This document shows positions 5,940-11,732 of a stretch of DNA of 13,145 nt, piece by piece. Numbering within the stretch: position 1 is the stretch's first letter; every line of letters starts with the position of its first letter. Source of the stretch: an uncultured Eubacteriales bacterium. Its GTDB lineage: Bacteria; Bacillota; Clostridia; Oscillospirales; Acutalibacteraceae. The notes below the pieces were generated by a model that saw only the letters and a list, made by a program, of their open reading frames with translations, was not told the origin of the DNA and did no database searches. The translations under genes and the position numbers were made by a program. The DNA lies in NCBI GenBank assembly GCA_900319655.1, contig ONPH01000101.1, forward strand, positions 1 through 13,145. The letters are read 5' to 3'.

Positions 5940-7607
5940 TTATTCCTTAACAATAGCGCCGAACTTACATGAAGTGTAGCACTTGCCGCACTTAATGCAC
6001 TTGTCGGTGTTGATAACGTGTGGTTTTTTAACAGTGCCGGAAATAGCGTTAACCGGGCAGTTTCTCGCGCAGAGCGTACAGCCCTTACACTTGTCGGCGA
6101 TAATCCTGTATTCGATGAGGTCGCTGCATTCGCCTGCAGGACACTTCTTGTCATTTATATGAGCCTCGTACTCGTCGCGGAAGTACTTGATTGTGGTGAG
6201 CACGGGGTTGGGAGCAGTCTGACCGAGACCGCAGAGCGCGCCGTCCTTGATTGAGTAGCACAGCTCCTCGAGTAGCTCGATATCGCCTTCCTTGCCCTCG
6301 CCCTTGGTGATACGCTCGAGCATTTCTAACATTCTCTTTGTACCGATACGGTCGTCCATAACAACCATACCGCCCGAGCCCATGATAGCGCCGGTAGCGC
6401 CGAGAGCCTTGTAGTCGATAACGGTGTCGATAAGGTCGGCAGGAATACATCCGCCTGACGGACCGCCCATCTGTACAGCCTTGAACTCCTTGTCGGTTTT
6501 CATACCGCCGCCGATGTCAAAGATAACGTCGCGCAGGGTTTTACCCATCGGGATTTCAACAAGTCCCGAGCGCTTAACCTTACCTGTAACGGCGAATACC
6601 TTGGTACCCTTTGAGTTCTCTGTACCCATAGCCGCGAACGCCTCGCCGCCGTTGTTGATAATCCAGCCGACGTTTGCGAAGGTCTCAACGTTGTTGATAT
6701 TTGAAGGCTTTCTCCAGAAGCCCGACTGCGCCGGGAACGGAGGCTTAAGCCTGGGCATACCTCTGTGACCCTCGAGCGACTCGATAAGCGCGGTTTCTTC
6801 ACCGCATACAAACGCGCCTGCGCCTGCCTTGATTGTGAAGTCGCAGGAGAAATCGGAGCCGAAGATGTTCTCACCGATAATGCCCTTATCCTTTGCCTGG
6901 GCGATAGCGTTTTTAAGGCGCTTGATCGCGAGGGGATACTCTGCGCGGACATATACAACAGCGTGCTTTGCGCCGATTGCGTACGCGCCGATGAGCATAC
7001 CTTCAATCAGGTTGTGCGGATCGGACTCGATTACCGCTCTGTCCATAAACGCGCCGGGGTCGCCCTCGTCGGCGTTACAGATGAGGTACTTTTCCTCGCC
7101 CTCGCTCTGACGAGCCGCGTTCCACTTGAACCATGTCGGGAAGCCTGCGCCGCCGCGTCCTGCAAGGCCTGAGGTCTTGATTATGTCGATTACACCCTCG
7201 GGCGTAAGCTCGCAAATTGCCTTTTTAAGCGCTGTGTAGCCGCCTGCGTTTATGTAAGCTTCAATCTCGTCGGGGTTGATGATACCGCAGTTGCGCAGCG
7301 CGATTCTTGTCTGCTTTGATAAAAACTCGCTGTCCTCGTCGCTTACGATAAGCTTTTCAACAGCAGCCTTGTCGCCGCTCTCGATAAACCTCGCGATGCT
7401 TTCAGCGTCGTTCTCGCTGACCTTTACAAGCCTTGTCAGCTTGTTGTCATCGTCGTAAATGTCGACGATAGGCTCAAGGTAGCACATACCGATACATCCT
7501 GTGATTGAGATGCTCTCTGCGTTGATGTTTGTATTAAGAAGAGCCTTTCTAACCTTCTCGGCTCCGGCGGCGATACCGCATGAGCCTTGTCCGATAACTA
7601 TTCTCAC
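5940..7607 (-). CDS. stnB: StnB/HydB-like (NuoF family) flavin subunit, lacking the [4Fe-4S] motif next to FMN
   Basis: This 555-residue subunit should bind FMN and NADH and form the bifurcating core with the StnA-like partner. A thioredoxin-like [2Fe-2S] N-terminus (Cys10, 38, 42) is followed by NuoF motifs: GLAGRGGAGFPTWFKW, CNADEGDPGAFMDR, GAGAFVCGEETAL and KPPFPAQSGFWRKP. Two C-terminal ferredoxin motifs are present, KCKGCTLCARNC and KCIKCGKCYTSC. The odd point is at residues 420-421. DDR runs straight into IGTKRMLEML, where homologs have about 26 further residues including SCGKCxPC, three of the four ligands of the cluster beside FMN. The fourth ligand survives as Cys459 (ALCGLG). The frame is intact throughout. 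The GTG start overlaps the stnA-like TGA stop (GTGA), with GGGAGG upstream. Family identity is firm; activity is doubtful unless the loss is tolerated or is an error. Confidence 0.87.
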   Translation of the reverse strand: MRIVIGQGSCGIAAGAEKVRKALLNTNINAESISITGCIGMCYLEPIVDIYDDDNKLTRLVKVSENDAESIARFIESGDKAAVEKLIVSDEDSEFLSKQTRIALRNCGIINPDEIEAYINAGGYTALKKAICELTPEGVIDIIKTSGLAGRGGAGFPTWFKWNAARQSEGEEKYLICNADEGDPGAFMDRAVIESDPHNLIEGMLIGAYAIGAKHAVVYVRAEYPLAIKRLKNAIAQAKDKGIIGENIFGSDFSCDFTIKAGAGAFVCGEETALIESLEGHRGMPRLKPPFPAQSGFWRKPSNINNVETFANVGWIINNGGEAFAAMGTENSKGTKVFAVTGKVKRSGLVEIPMGKTLRDVIFDIGGGMKTDKEFKAVQMGGPSGGCIPADLIDTVIDYKALGATGAIMGSGGMVVMDDRIGTKRMLEMLERITKGEGKEGDIELLEELCYSIKDGALCGLGQTAPNPVLTTIKYFRDEYEAHINDKKCPAGECSDLIEYRIIADKCKGCTLCARNCPVNAISGTVKKPHVINTDKCIKCGKCYTSCKFGAIVKE

Positions 7608-8083
7608 AGTGCCGCCTCCCTTAATTCCTTAAGAATTTTCTTGGTTTTGTCGGGCGTTAAGCTGCCGTAGGTGTCCTCGTTAATCATCATAACAGGGGAG
7701 AGTGAGCAGCAGCCGAGACATGCAACGCATTTGAGCGAGAACAAGCCGTCCTCGGTTGTCTGTCCGTCGTCAATACCAAGCTCATCCTTGATAGTCTGTA
7801 AAATCAGCTCTGAGGAGTTAACGTGGCAGGCTGTACCCTGACAAAGCATAAGCAGGTACTTGCCGACCGGTTCAAACCTGAACTGTGTGTAAAAGGTACC
7901 CACGCCCATAATCTCCGAGGTAGCAATTCCGGTTCTCTCGGAAATAAGCTCAATAGCCTCTTTGGGAAGATAGCCGTAGATATCCTGTGTGTTTTGCAAA
8001 ATGGTAATCAGACTTCCCTTGACGTCGGCGTATTCGTTAAGAACGCCGTCGAGCAGGGTTAAGTCAACAGTCTTTTTCTCCAT
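7604..8083 (-). CDS. stnA: StnA/HydC-like (NuoE family) [2Fe-2S] subunit
   Basis: This 159-residue NuoE-type subunit carries one [2Fe-2S] cluster and pairs with the NuoF-like protein in the bifurcating module. A helical N-terminal part includes ILQNTQDIYGYLP, and GVGTFYTQFRFEPVGK leads into a thioredoxin-like fold. The ligand pattern is complete: Cys81-X4-Cys86 and Cys122-X3-Cys126 (VACLGCCSLSP). It is the first gene of a three-gene operon and its stop overlaps the next start, which suggests translational coupling. The ATG is preceded by a modest GGGGA, 8 bases away. A near-consensus promoter lies about 65 bases upstream. The neighbours place it in an Stn-type transhydrogenase; from its sequence alone it could equally belong to HydABC or a formate dehydrogenase complex. 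Confidence 0.88.
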   Translation of the reverse strand: MEKKTVDLTLLDGVLNEYADVKGSLITILQNTQDIYGYLPKEAIELISERTGIATSEIMGVGTFYTQFRFEPVGKYLLMLCQGTACHVNSSELILQTIKDELGIDDGQTTEDGLFSLKCVACLGCCSLSPVMMINEDTYGSLTPDKTKKILKELREAAL

Positions 8084-8147
8084 ATGCCAATCCCCAATCT
8101 CATTAATCTATAGTACAACCTTGCTTTTGATTATACTATCAAATGCC

Positions 8148-8176
8148 ATTATAACATATTTTAAGCCTGTTTTCAA
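8148..8176 (-). promoter_or_regulatory. Promoter of the stnABC-like operon
   Basis: On the - strand, TTGAAA (8171-8176) and a perfect TATAAT (8148-8153) are 17 bases apart. This predicts a leader of roughly 58 bases before the stnA-like ATG. A second TATAAT lies 12 bases further downstream without a -35 partner. No clear Rex or other operator palindrome was found. Confidence 0.82.
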
Positions 8177-8304
8177 GATTTGATTAAAGCCAAGTGTTTA
8201 CATTTTATCGCACTAAAACGCCGTATATTTGTAAAAATTGCCGTTATTTGTCAATTTTCCGTCGATAAAGGCGAGGTGTGGCTTTTTGGCGCTTTGTCTG
8301 TATA

Positions 8305-8452
8305 ATACTAATACCTAATAAAAAGTAGACAATCTTTGCGGTCTATTTTCCGCAATACTGCGTTGTCGTCCTTGCAAGGCGTCAGCCTTGCCGCGTCCTT
8401 CGCAAAAATATCCTCGCAAAATATAAGTCTACTTTCTATCAGGAATTAGTAT
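8305..8452. mobile_element. 148-bp non-coding element with 26-bp terminal inverted repeats (MITE-like)
   Basis: Bases 8305-8330 and 8427-8452 are inverted copies with three mismatches in 26. The outer part reads TACTAAT...ATTAGTA and the inner part AAAGTAGAC...GTCTACTTT. The terminal TA on both sides would fit insertion at a TA dinucleotide, as in IS630/mariner-type elements, but it cannot be told apart from the repeat itself. The centre holds a hairpin GCAAGGC/GCCTTGC (8374-8391). There is no coding capacity. It occupies most of the gene-free stretch 8084-8486. The rest holds the stn promoter (8148-8176), about 128 bases in which nothing was recognised (8177-8304), and the terminator of the next gene. 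Confidence 0.75.
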
Positions 8453-8453
8453 A

Positions 8454-8481
8454 AAACAAAAAGCACGGCATAAGCCGTGCT
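8454..8481 (-). terminator. Rho-independent terminator of the DUF1292 gene
   Basis: On the - strand an 8-bp perfect stem (AGCACGGC/GCCGTGCT, 8462-8481) with a TTAT loop is followed by TTTTTGTTT. It begins 5 bases after the stop codon. The strong stem and U-tract make it convincing. Confidence 0.93.
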
Positions 8482-8486
8482 GCTGA

Positions 8487-8780
8487 TTACGCAAAGTTAA
8501 TGTCGCCCTCGTACTTTTTCTTGAACTTCTCAAAGACAGTATCGAGCAGCGCGTCGTCGTCAATGCTCACATACTCCTCGGTTTCTTCGTCGATGGGGTT
8601 GATTTTGAGGATAACAACCTCGTCGGCGTCCTCGTCGTTCTCGATAAGAACGATGTACTCCTCACCCTTGTGCTCAACAATGTCCAGGAACTCAAATTCA
8701 ACCTCGTTGCCTTCCTCGTCCTCAAGCGTAATAAGCGTGCCCTCGGTTTCCATTTCTTCTTTGATTTCTTCGTTGGCCAT
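8487..8780 (-). CDS. DUF1292 family small acidic protein
   Basis: This is a 97-residue, very acidic cytoplasmic protein with the hallmarks of DUF1292: a core like ITLEDEEGNEVEFEFLDIVEHKGEEYIVLI, then DEVVILKI, and a C-terminal YVSIDDDALLDTVFEKFKKKY. The family is widespread in Bacillota, often near yrvK/mutS2-type genes, and has no established biochemical role. The ATG at 8780 is chosen because AAAGGAG lies 9 bases before it; an upstream in-frame ATG at 8825 lacks such a site and would add a 15-residue segment that reads through the leader hairpin. It is a single-gene unit with its own promoter and terminator. No metal, cofactor or membrane signal is seen. Confidence 0.88.
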   Translation of the reverse strand: MANEEIKEEMETEGTLITLEDEEGNEVEFEFLDIVEHKGEEYIVLIENDEDADEVVILKINPIDEETEEYVSIDDDALLDTVFEKFKKKYEGDINFA

Positions 8781-8798
8781 AAGTATTAGCTCCTTTCC

Positions 8799-8813
8799 GA
8801 AGGCGTAGCCTTC
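8799..8813 (-). other. Leader hairpin directly before the DUF1292 ribosome binding site
   Basis: GAAGGC/GCCTTC around three bases forms a 6-bp hairpin in the leader. It ends two bases before the AAAGGAG site (8790-8796). It could stabilise the message or modulate access to the site; no more can be said from sequence. Confidence 0.45.
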
Positions 8814-8849
8814 TAAGTGCGACAAATATGATAGTAATTTGTCACTTAA

Positions 8850-8877
8850 AGTATAGCATAAAAGGTTGAAAAGTCAA
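8850..8877 (-). promoter_or_regulatory. Promoter of the DUF1292 gene
   Basis: On the - strand, TTGACT (8872-8877) and TATACT (8850-8855) are separated by 16 bases, about 70 bases before the ATG. Both hexamers differ from consensus at one position. Confidence 0.75.
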
Positions 8878-8899
8878 GAAAAAATAATTGACAATTATT
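8878..8899 (-). terminator. Weak candidate terminator after the zinc-ribbon gene
   Basis: AATAATTGACAATTATT (8883-8899) is a near-perfect palindrome overlapping the stop codon of the zinc-ribbon gene. On the - strand it is followed by TTTTCTT. The stem is all A/T apart from one pair, so termination may be partial and some transcripts could continue into the DUF1292 gene. Confidence 0.4.
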
Positions 8900-9317
8900 A
8901 TCGTATGGTCTTTTTGAATTCGTTTGAGCATTTCGGACAGCGGACGGTGTGTCTGCCCTTTTTGTTCTTAACCCTGAGCTGAGCCTTGCAGGCAGGACAC
9001 TTGATGTAGCGGTAGTCCTTTCTGTCGCGGATTTTTTTGAAGCTCAAAACAAAGAAGCTTTTGACAGGGTTGAACGCCTTTTCGAATATTCTGTTCTCCC
9101 TCATTCTGCTGGGAATGTTGCGCGACAGACACCTGAAAATGAACCAGCCGAGCAAGGCAAGCTCAACCGCTACAAAAATCAGCTTTACGGGAAGGTAGAA
9201 GATGAATACCGAAATTAGCGAGAGCACCAGAACCGTAACAAGCAAAAATTTGTTGAGCGTGTCCATAAAGTATCTGCCCTGCATAAACCTTTGAAACTTT
9301 TGAAATAGATTAAACAT
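8898..9317 (-). CDS. Small membrane protein with C-terminal zinc ribbon
   Basis: This is a 139-residue protein of unknown function. Two adjacent hydrophobic segments (about residues 24-42 and 44-61) form a membrane hairpin. A basic linker follows, then a zinc ribbon with Cys107-X2-Cys110 (KCPACKAQL) and Cys127-X2-Cys130 (RCPKCSNEF). The CxxC pair spacing and the surrounding KC-PAC-QLRV / VRCPKC pattern are typical of short zinc-ribbon domains. No enzymatic motif is present. The ribbon and the positive charges suggest the C-terminus is cytoplasmic (inference). The ATG follows AAGGA and lies 11 bases after the stop of the epimerase gene, so it is the last gene of that operon. Its link to NAD(P)H repair is only positional. 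Confidence 0.8.
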   Translation of the reverse strand: MFNLFQKFQRFMQGRYFMDTLNKFLLVTVLVLSLISVFIFYLPVKLIFVAVELALLGWFIFRCLSRNIPSRMRENRIFEKAFNPVKSFFVLSFKKIRDRKDYRYIKCPACKAQLRVKNKKGRHTVRCPKCSNEFKKTIR

Positions 9318-9328
9318 ATAATCAGTCC

Positions 9329-10186
9329 TTATTTTACATATTCCGCGCAGAAGTAGGTGTATTTGATGTCGCTGATAACCGCGGAGCGTTCGCCCTTGAC
9401 GACGATTGTTTTGTGTTCGTTTTCGCTCAGCTCTGCGATAACGTCAGCGATGTTGCACCCGCCCGGGGCGTAGCCGGTTTTTTCGTAGAACTCCTTGAAG
9501 CTCATAACCTCGGAGTTGTAGCCCTCAAACATATGCAGGTGTTCGTAGTCCATCAGGTGGTACTGCTCCTCGATAATCTCAATGCCGATGTCGGCGTTTG
9601 TCAGTTGGTCGATGTACTCAGGCGCGTCGTTGATGAACATTCCGGTTTTGTACGAGCCGATTGACACCGTGAGGTCGGATTTTACGGCAAGCTCCGCAAC
9701 GCCGGTGTCGCCGTTCAGACCGCTGTTGATGTCGACGCTGATGATGAACGCGGACGATGAGTTGATTTCCTCAACCGCTCTGCGCACCTCGCCTCTGAGC
9801 TCTCCCGAAAAGCCTGTGCCCAAAATGCAGTCGACCACAATATCGTAGCCGAGCAGGGGAGATGGCATATTCAGATTGCCTTCCTCACAGCCCATGCTCT
9901 TAGCCGTCTGATAAAAATACAGACCGTCCTTTGAGAATTTTTCGCTCACCCTGAAAATCGTCGGGGTAATTCCGTGCTCGCACAAAATGCAGGCAAGCGC
10001 GTAGCCGTCGCCGCCGTTGTTGCCCGAGCCGCAGACTATCGCAACCCTGCCGGTAAAGCCAACGGCGTCGAAAATTCCCTTTGCGGCGCGGTGCATAAGC
10101 GTTGCGGAAGCCACGCTGTTTTCTATTGTTCTCTGGTCGCTTTTCCGCATATTTTCAACGGATACGACCGGTGGTAAGTAGCTCAT
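9329..10186 (-). CDS. nnr: NAD(P)H-hydrate epimerase (YjeF N-terminal domain), with atypical C-terminal tail
   Basis: The enzyme interconverts the R and S epimers of hydrated NAD(P)H so that damaged cofactor can be repaired. The YjeF_N domain spans about residues 1-205: the phosphate-binding GSGNNGGDG at 53-61, catalytic Asp119 in VVDCILGTGFSGELRG, VDINSGLNGDTG at 151-162, SYKTGM at 179-183, and NADIGI at 198-203. The usual bifunctional bacterial protein continues with an ADP-dependent dehydratase domain of about 270 residues. Here only about 80 residues follow, ending at a normal stop. They include TIVVKGERSAVISD, which by eye resembles the VVLKG..TVIAD strand of that dehydratase. The dehydratase itself must be encoded elsewhere or be absent. 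The start overlaps the upstream stop (ATGA), with GAGGAG inside the upstream gene. Confidence 0.87.
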   Translation of the reverse strand: MSYLPPVVSVENMRKSDQRTIENSVASATLMHRAAKGIFDAVGFTGRVAIVCGSGNNGGDGYALACILCEHGITPTIFRVSEKFSKDGLYFYQTAKSMGCEEGNLNMPSPLLGYDIVVDCILGTGFSGELRGEVRRAVEEINSSSAFIISVDINSGLNGDTGVAELAVKSDLTVSIGSYKTGMFINDAPEYIDQLTNADIGIEIIEEQYHLMDYEHLHMFEGYNSEVMSFKEFYEKTGYAPGGCNIADVIAELSENEHKTIVVKGERSAVISDIKYTYFCAEYVK

Positions 10187-10896
10187 AATGCCTCCTCATT
10201 TACCGCGTTATAAGCGGTCTTTGCCGCTTCGATTTCGGGCTTGCAGTAAAGCTCAACTAACTTCGCCTGGCTGAACAGTCCGTCGTACAGCTCCAAAAGC
10301 TTTGCGGTGTTCTCGCGCTTGTCGGGCAGAAGCGTAGCCTCGAGCAATTCTCTGAACACCTTTGCAGGACTGACCTGCTCAGCGCGGTTTTCGTCTCCGC
10401 GCTTCAGCACATAGACCGCTTTTACCGGCGCGTTCAGGTTTGTTCCGATGTTCGACTTGCCCATCCACGGAGTGGAGCAGACGTAAAATTTGCCGTCGAT
10501 TTTGCGGATAATCGGCTTGTCGTCGTTAATCATTGTGACCTTGCCGCCGAACAGCTCGCGCCAGTACGAGGTGTGGGTGGATTTTCCCGTTCCGCTCAGC
10601 GCGGTGAACAGATACCCCTCGCCGTTGAGGCAGAGCGATGACGAGTGGAAGAAAAATCCGTCGTAGTCCTCGAGCATACGCCTGCAAATTTTGGTAAGGA
10701 TAATCGGCCCTTCGTGCAGGGCAGGCGGTACGGGGGTTTCATCCCTCGACACCGAGCGCTCGATTTCTTCCCTTGTTGCGGAAGCGTCGAATTCGTAGTC
10801 CGTTTCGCCGCAAATAAACGGCTCCATCTGCTTTTTGGTGTAGCCGTAAATCGGATTTATTAAAATGTTAATTTCCGCTATCTTGTAAATCGCCAT
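10183..10896 (-). CDS. HprK-like P-loop kinase-fold protein
   Basis: This is a 237-residue cytoplasmic protein with the fold of the HPr kinase/phosphorylase C-terminal domain. HSSSLCLNGEGYLFTALSGTGKST (84-107) combines the preceding strand with a Walker A motif at 101-107. INDDKPIIR (123-131) carries the paired acidic residues that bind Mg in this family, and STPWMGKSNIG (141-151) is the usual following block. True HprK has an extra N-terminal domain and is longer, and the HPr-binding signature is not evident, so HPr is unlikely to be the target. Relatives occur beside PqqD-like and peptide-modification genes, but none is present here. It is the first gene of an operon with the hydrate epimerase, overlapping it by 4 bases. 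The ATG has no clear ribosome binding site; only an A-run precedes it. Substrate unknown. Confidence 0.8.
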   Translation of the reverse strand: MAIYKIAEINILINPIYGYTKKQMEPFICGETDYEFDASATREEIERSVSRDETPVPPALHEGPIILTKICRRMLEDYDGFFFHSSSLCLNGEGYLFTALSGTGKSTHTSYWRELFGGKVTMINDDKPIIRKIDGKFYVCSTPWMGKSNIGTNLNAPVKAVYVLKRGDENRAEQVSPAKVFRELLEATLLPDKRENTAKLLELYDGLFSQAKLVELYCKPEIEAAKTAYNAVNEEAL

Positions 10897-10903
10897 TCTT
10901 TTT

Positions 10904-10935
10904 TTTAGAGTTTAGTGTTTAGAGTTTAGAGTTTA
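10904..10935. repeat. Tandem heptamer repeat in the leader of the HprK-like gene
   Basis: Four tandem units (TTTAGAG, TTTAGTG, TTTAGAG, TTTAGAG) at 10904-10931 plus a partial TTTA are preceded by a run of eight T (10899-10906). On the - strand this lies between the promoter and the ATG, starting about 8 bases from the start codon where a ribosome binding site would be expected. Confidence 0.85.
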
Positions 10936-10978
10936 ATTAATTGAATCTAAACCCGTGTGTTATTATCCGACGGTGTTC

Positions 10979-11007
10979 ATTATACCATACAATTATAATG
11001 TTTGCAA
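10979..11007 (-). promoter_or_regulatory. Promoter of the HprK-like/epimerase/zinc-ribbon operon
   Basis: On the - strand, TTGCAA (11002-11007) and a perfect TATAAT (10979-10984) are 17 bases apart. The predicted leader is about 75 bases and contains the tandem heptamers. Confidence 0.78.
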
Positions 11008-11038
11008 TTATAAATAGATTGTGGGGACGGACAGGTTG

Positions 11039-11351
11039 TTTTAAAGCCTCCCCCGTCACTTGTTACGGGAAATTCCCCTGATAGGGGAAATGTCACGAAG
11101 TGACAAAAGGTGATTCCCCTTGTAGGGGAAATGGGCGAAGCCCAAAAGGGTTGCCGACGTGCTAAGGTTGCTGTTTTCGCCAGAAAAAGGTGCCGCCTTA
11201 AGGCGGCGGAGGGGGCTACGTGTGAATTAATACGAGTTTTCCGTTGCAATTTCAAACGGGGCGATAGAGGAAGTGCCGCCCCCTCAGTCACCGTCAACGA
11301 GTTGACGGCGCCAGCTCCCCCGTAGCTTACGCGACGGGGGAGCCTTTAAAA
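11039..11351. mobile_element. 313-bp multi-hairpin element with 19-bp terminal inverted repeats
   Basis: TTTTAAAGCCTCCCCCGTC at 11039-11057 is repeated inverted at 11333-11351 with one mismatch. Inside is a chain of perfect hairpins: TTCCCCT/AGGGGAA (11073-11089), TGTCAC/GTGACA (11091-11105), a second TTCCCCT/AGGGGAA (11114-11130), TGGGC/GCCCA (11132-11144), GCCGCC/GGCGGC around TTAA (11192-11207) and CCGTCAAC/GTTGACGG (11291-11308). The first two pairs form a tandem duplicated module. GC-rich blocks contrast with AT-rich flanks. The short frames inside are not convincing genes. It takes up over a third of the gene-free stretch 10897-11732. Confidence 0.78.
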
Positions 11352-11502
11352 GTAATTTCGACGTTGATTTTTAATTCAAAACTCTACACGCTGTCGGGCG
11401 TTCCTTTTGGGGCAAAATTTTAAGCTCCACGGATTTTAATTCCTTTGGAGCATTAACTGTTAAAAAAGTATTAAATTATATTAAAAACCTTTAAAAACCC
11501 TC
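11352..11502. other. Gene-free AT-rich stretch upstream of the rpoB promoter
   Basis: No gene was found here. A hairpin GCTCCA/TGGAGC (11424-11451) has a 16-base loop and no convincing T-run on either strand. Bases 11460-11500 are runs of A and T directly before the -35 of rpoB and could act as an UP element that strengthens the promoter (inference). Confidence 0.4.
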
Positions 11503-11531
11503 TTGACAACTTGCCGAAACAGGCGTAGAAT
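11503..11531 (+). promoter_or_regulatory. Promoter of rpoB
   Basis: A perfect TTGACA (11503-11508) and TAGAAT (11526-11531) are 17 bases apart, preceded by an A/T-rich block. The start codon is about 200 bases downstream. Confidence 0.8.
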
Positions 11532-11732
11532 AGTAAAATGTACCATAATGGGGATATGTACGAAAAGGCTTGAAATTTTTCGAAAAAAAACCTTTTGACA
11601 AGGGGATATTATCACAAAAAGTTCTCTGTGTCAAGATGTTTTTTATTGATATTTTTTTGAGCGGCTTTTTGCGGCTTGCACCGCGCATTACATATCCTTA
11701 TGAAGTCGAAAAAATAAAAGGAGTGAACGCCA
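11532..11732 (+). other. Long untranslated leader of rpoB
   Basis: About 195 bases lie between the predicted transcription start and the rpoB ATG. AAAAGG (11563-11568) can pair with CCTTTT (11591-11596) across an A/T-rich loop. T-runs follow at 11638-11658, and GCGGC occurs twice around TTTTT near 11661-11675. No clear terminator hairpin or known riboswitch was recognised. A leader of this size could hold attenuation control of the RNA polymerase operon, but that is inference. Confidence 0.4.

Noticed and set aside
5940..7607. Frameshift explaining the missing segment in the NuoF-like gene
   Set aside because: The frame is continuous with family motifs on both sides of residue 420, and the missing codons are not found in any other frame nearby, so it is a deletion rather than a frameshift.
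11073..11144. CRISPR array
   Set aside because: The two similar units are about 41 bases apart and each is a hairpin module; there are only two copies, no uniform repeats or spacers, and no cas genes.
11424..11451. Terminator hairpin GCTCCA/TGGAGC
   Set aside because: The loop is long and no proper T-run follows; no gene ends close by on either strand.
11595..11617. Second rpoB promoter at TTGACA 11595
   Set aside because: No -10-like hexamer occurs 16-18 bases downstream; TATTAT is only 7 bases away.
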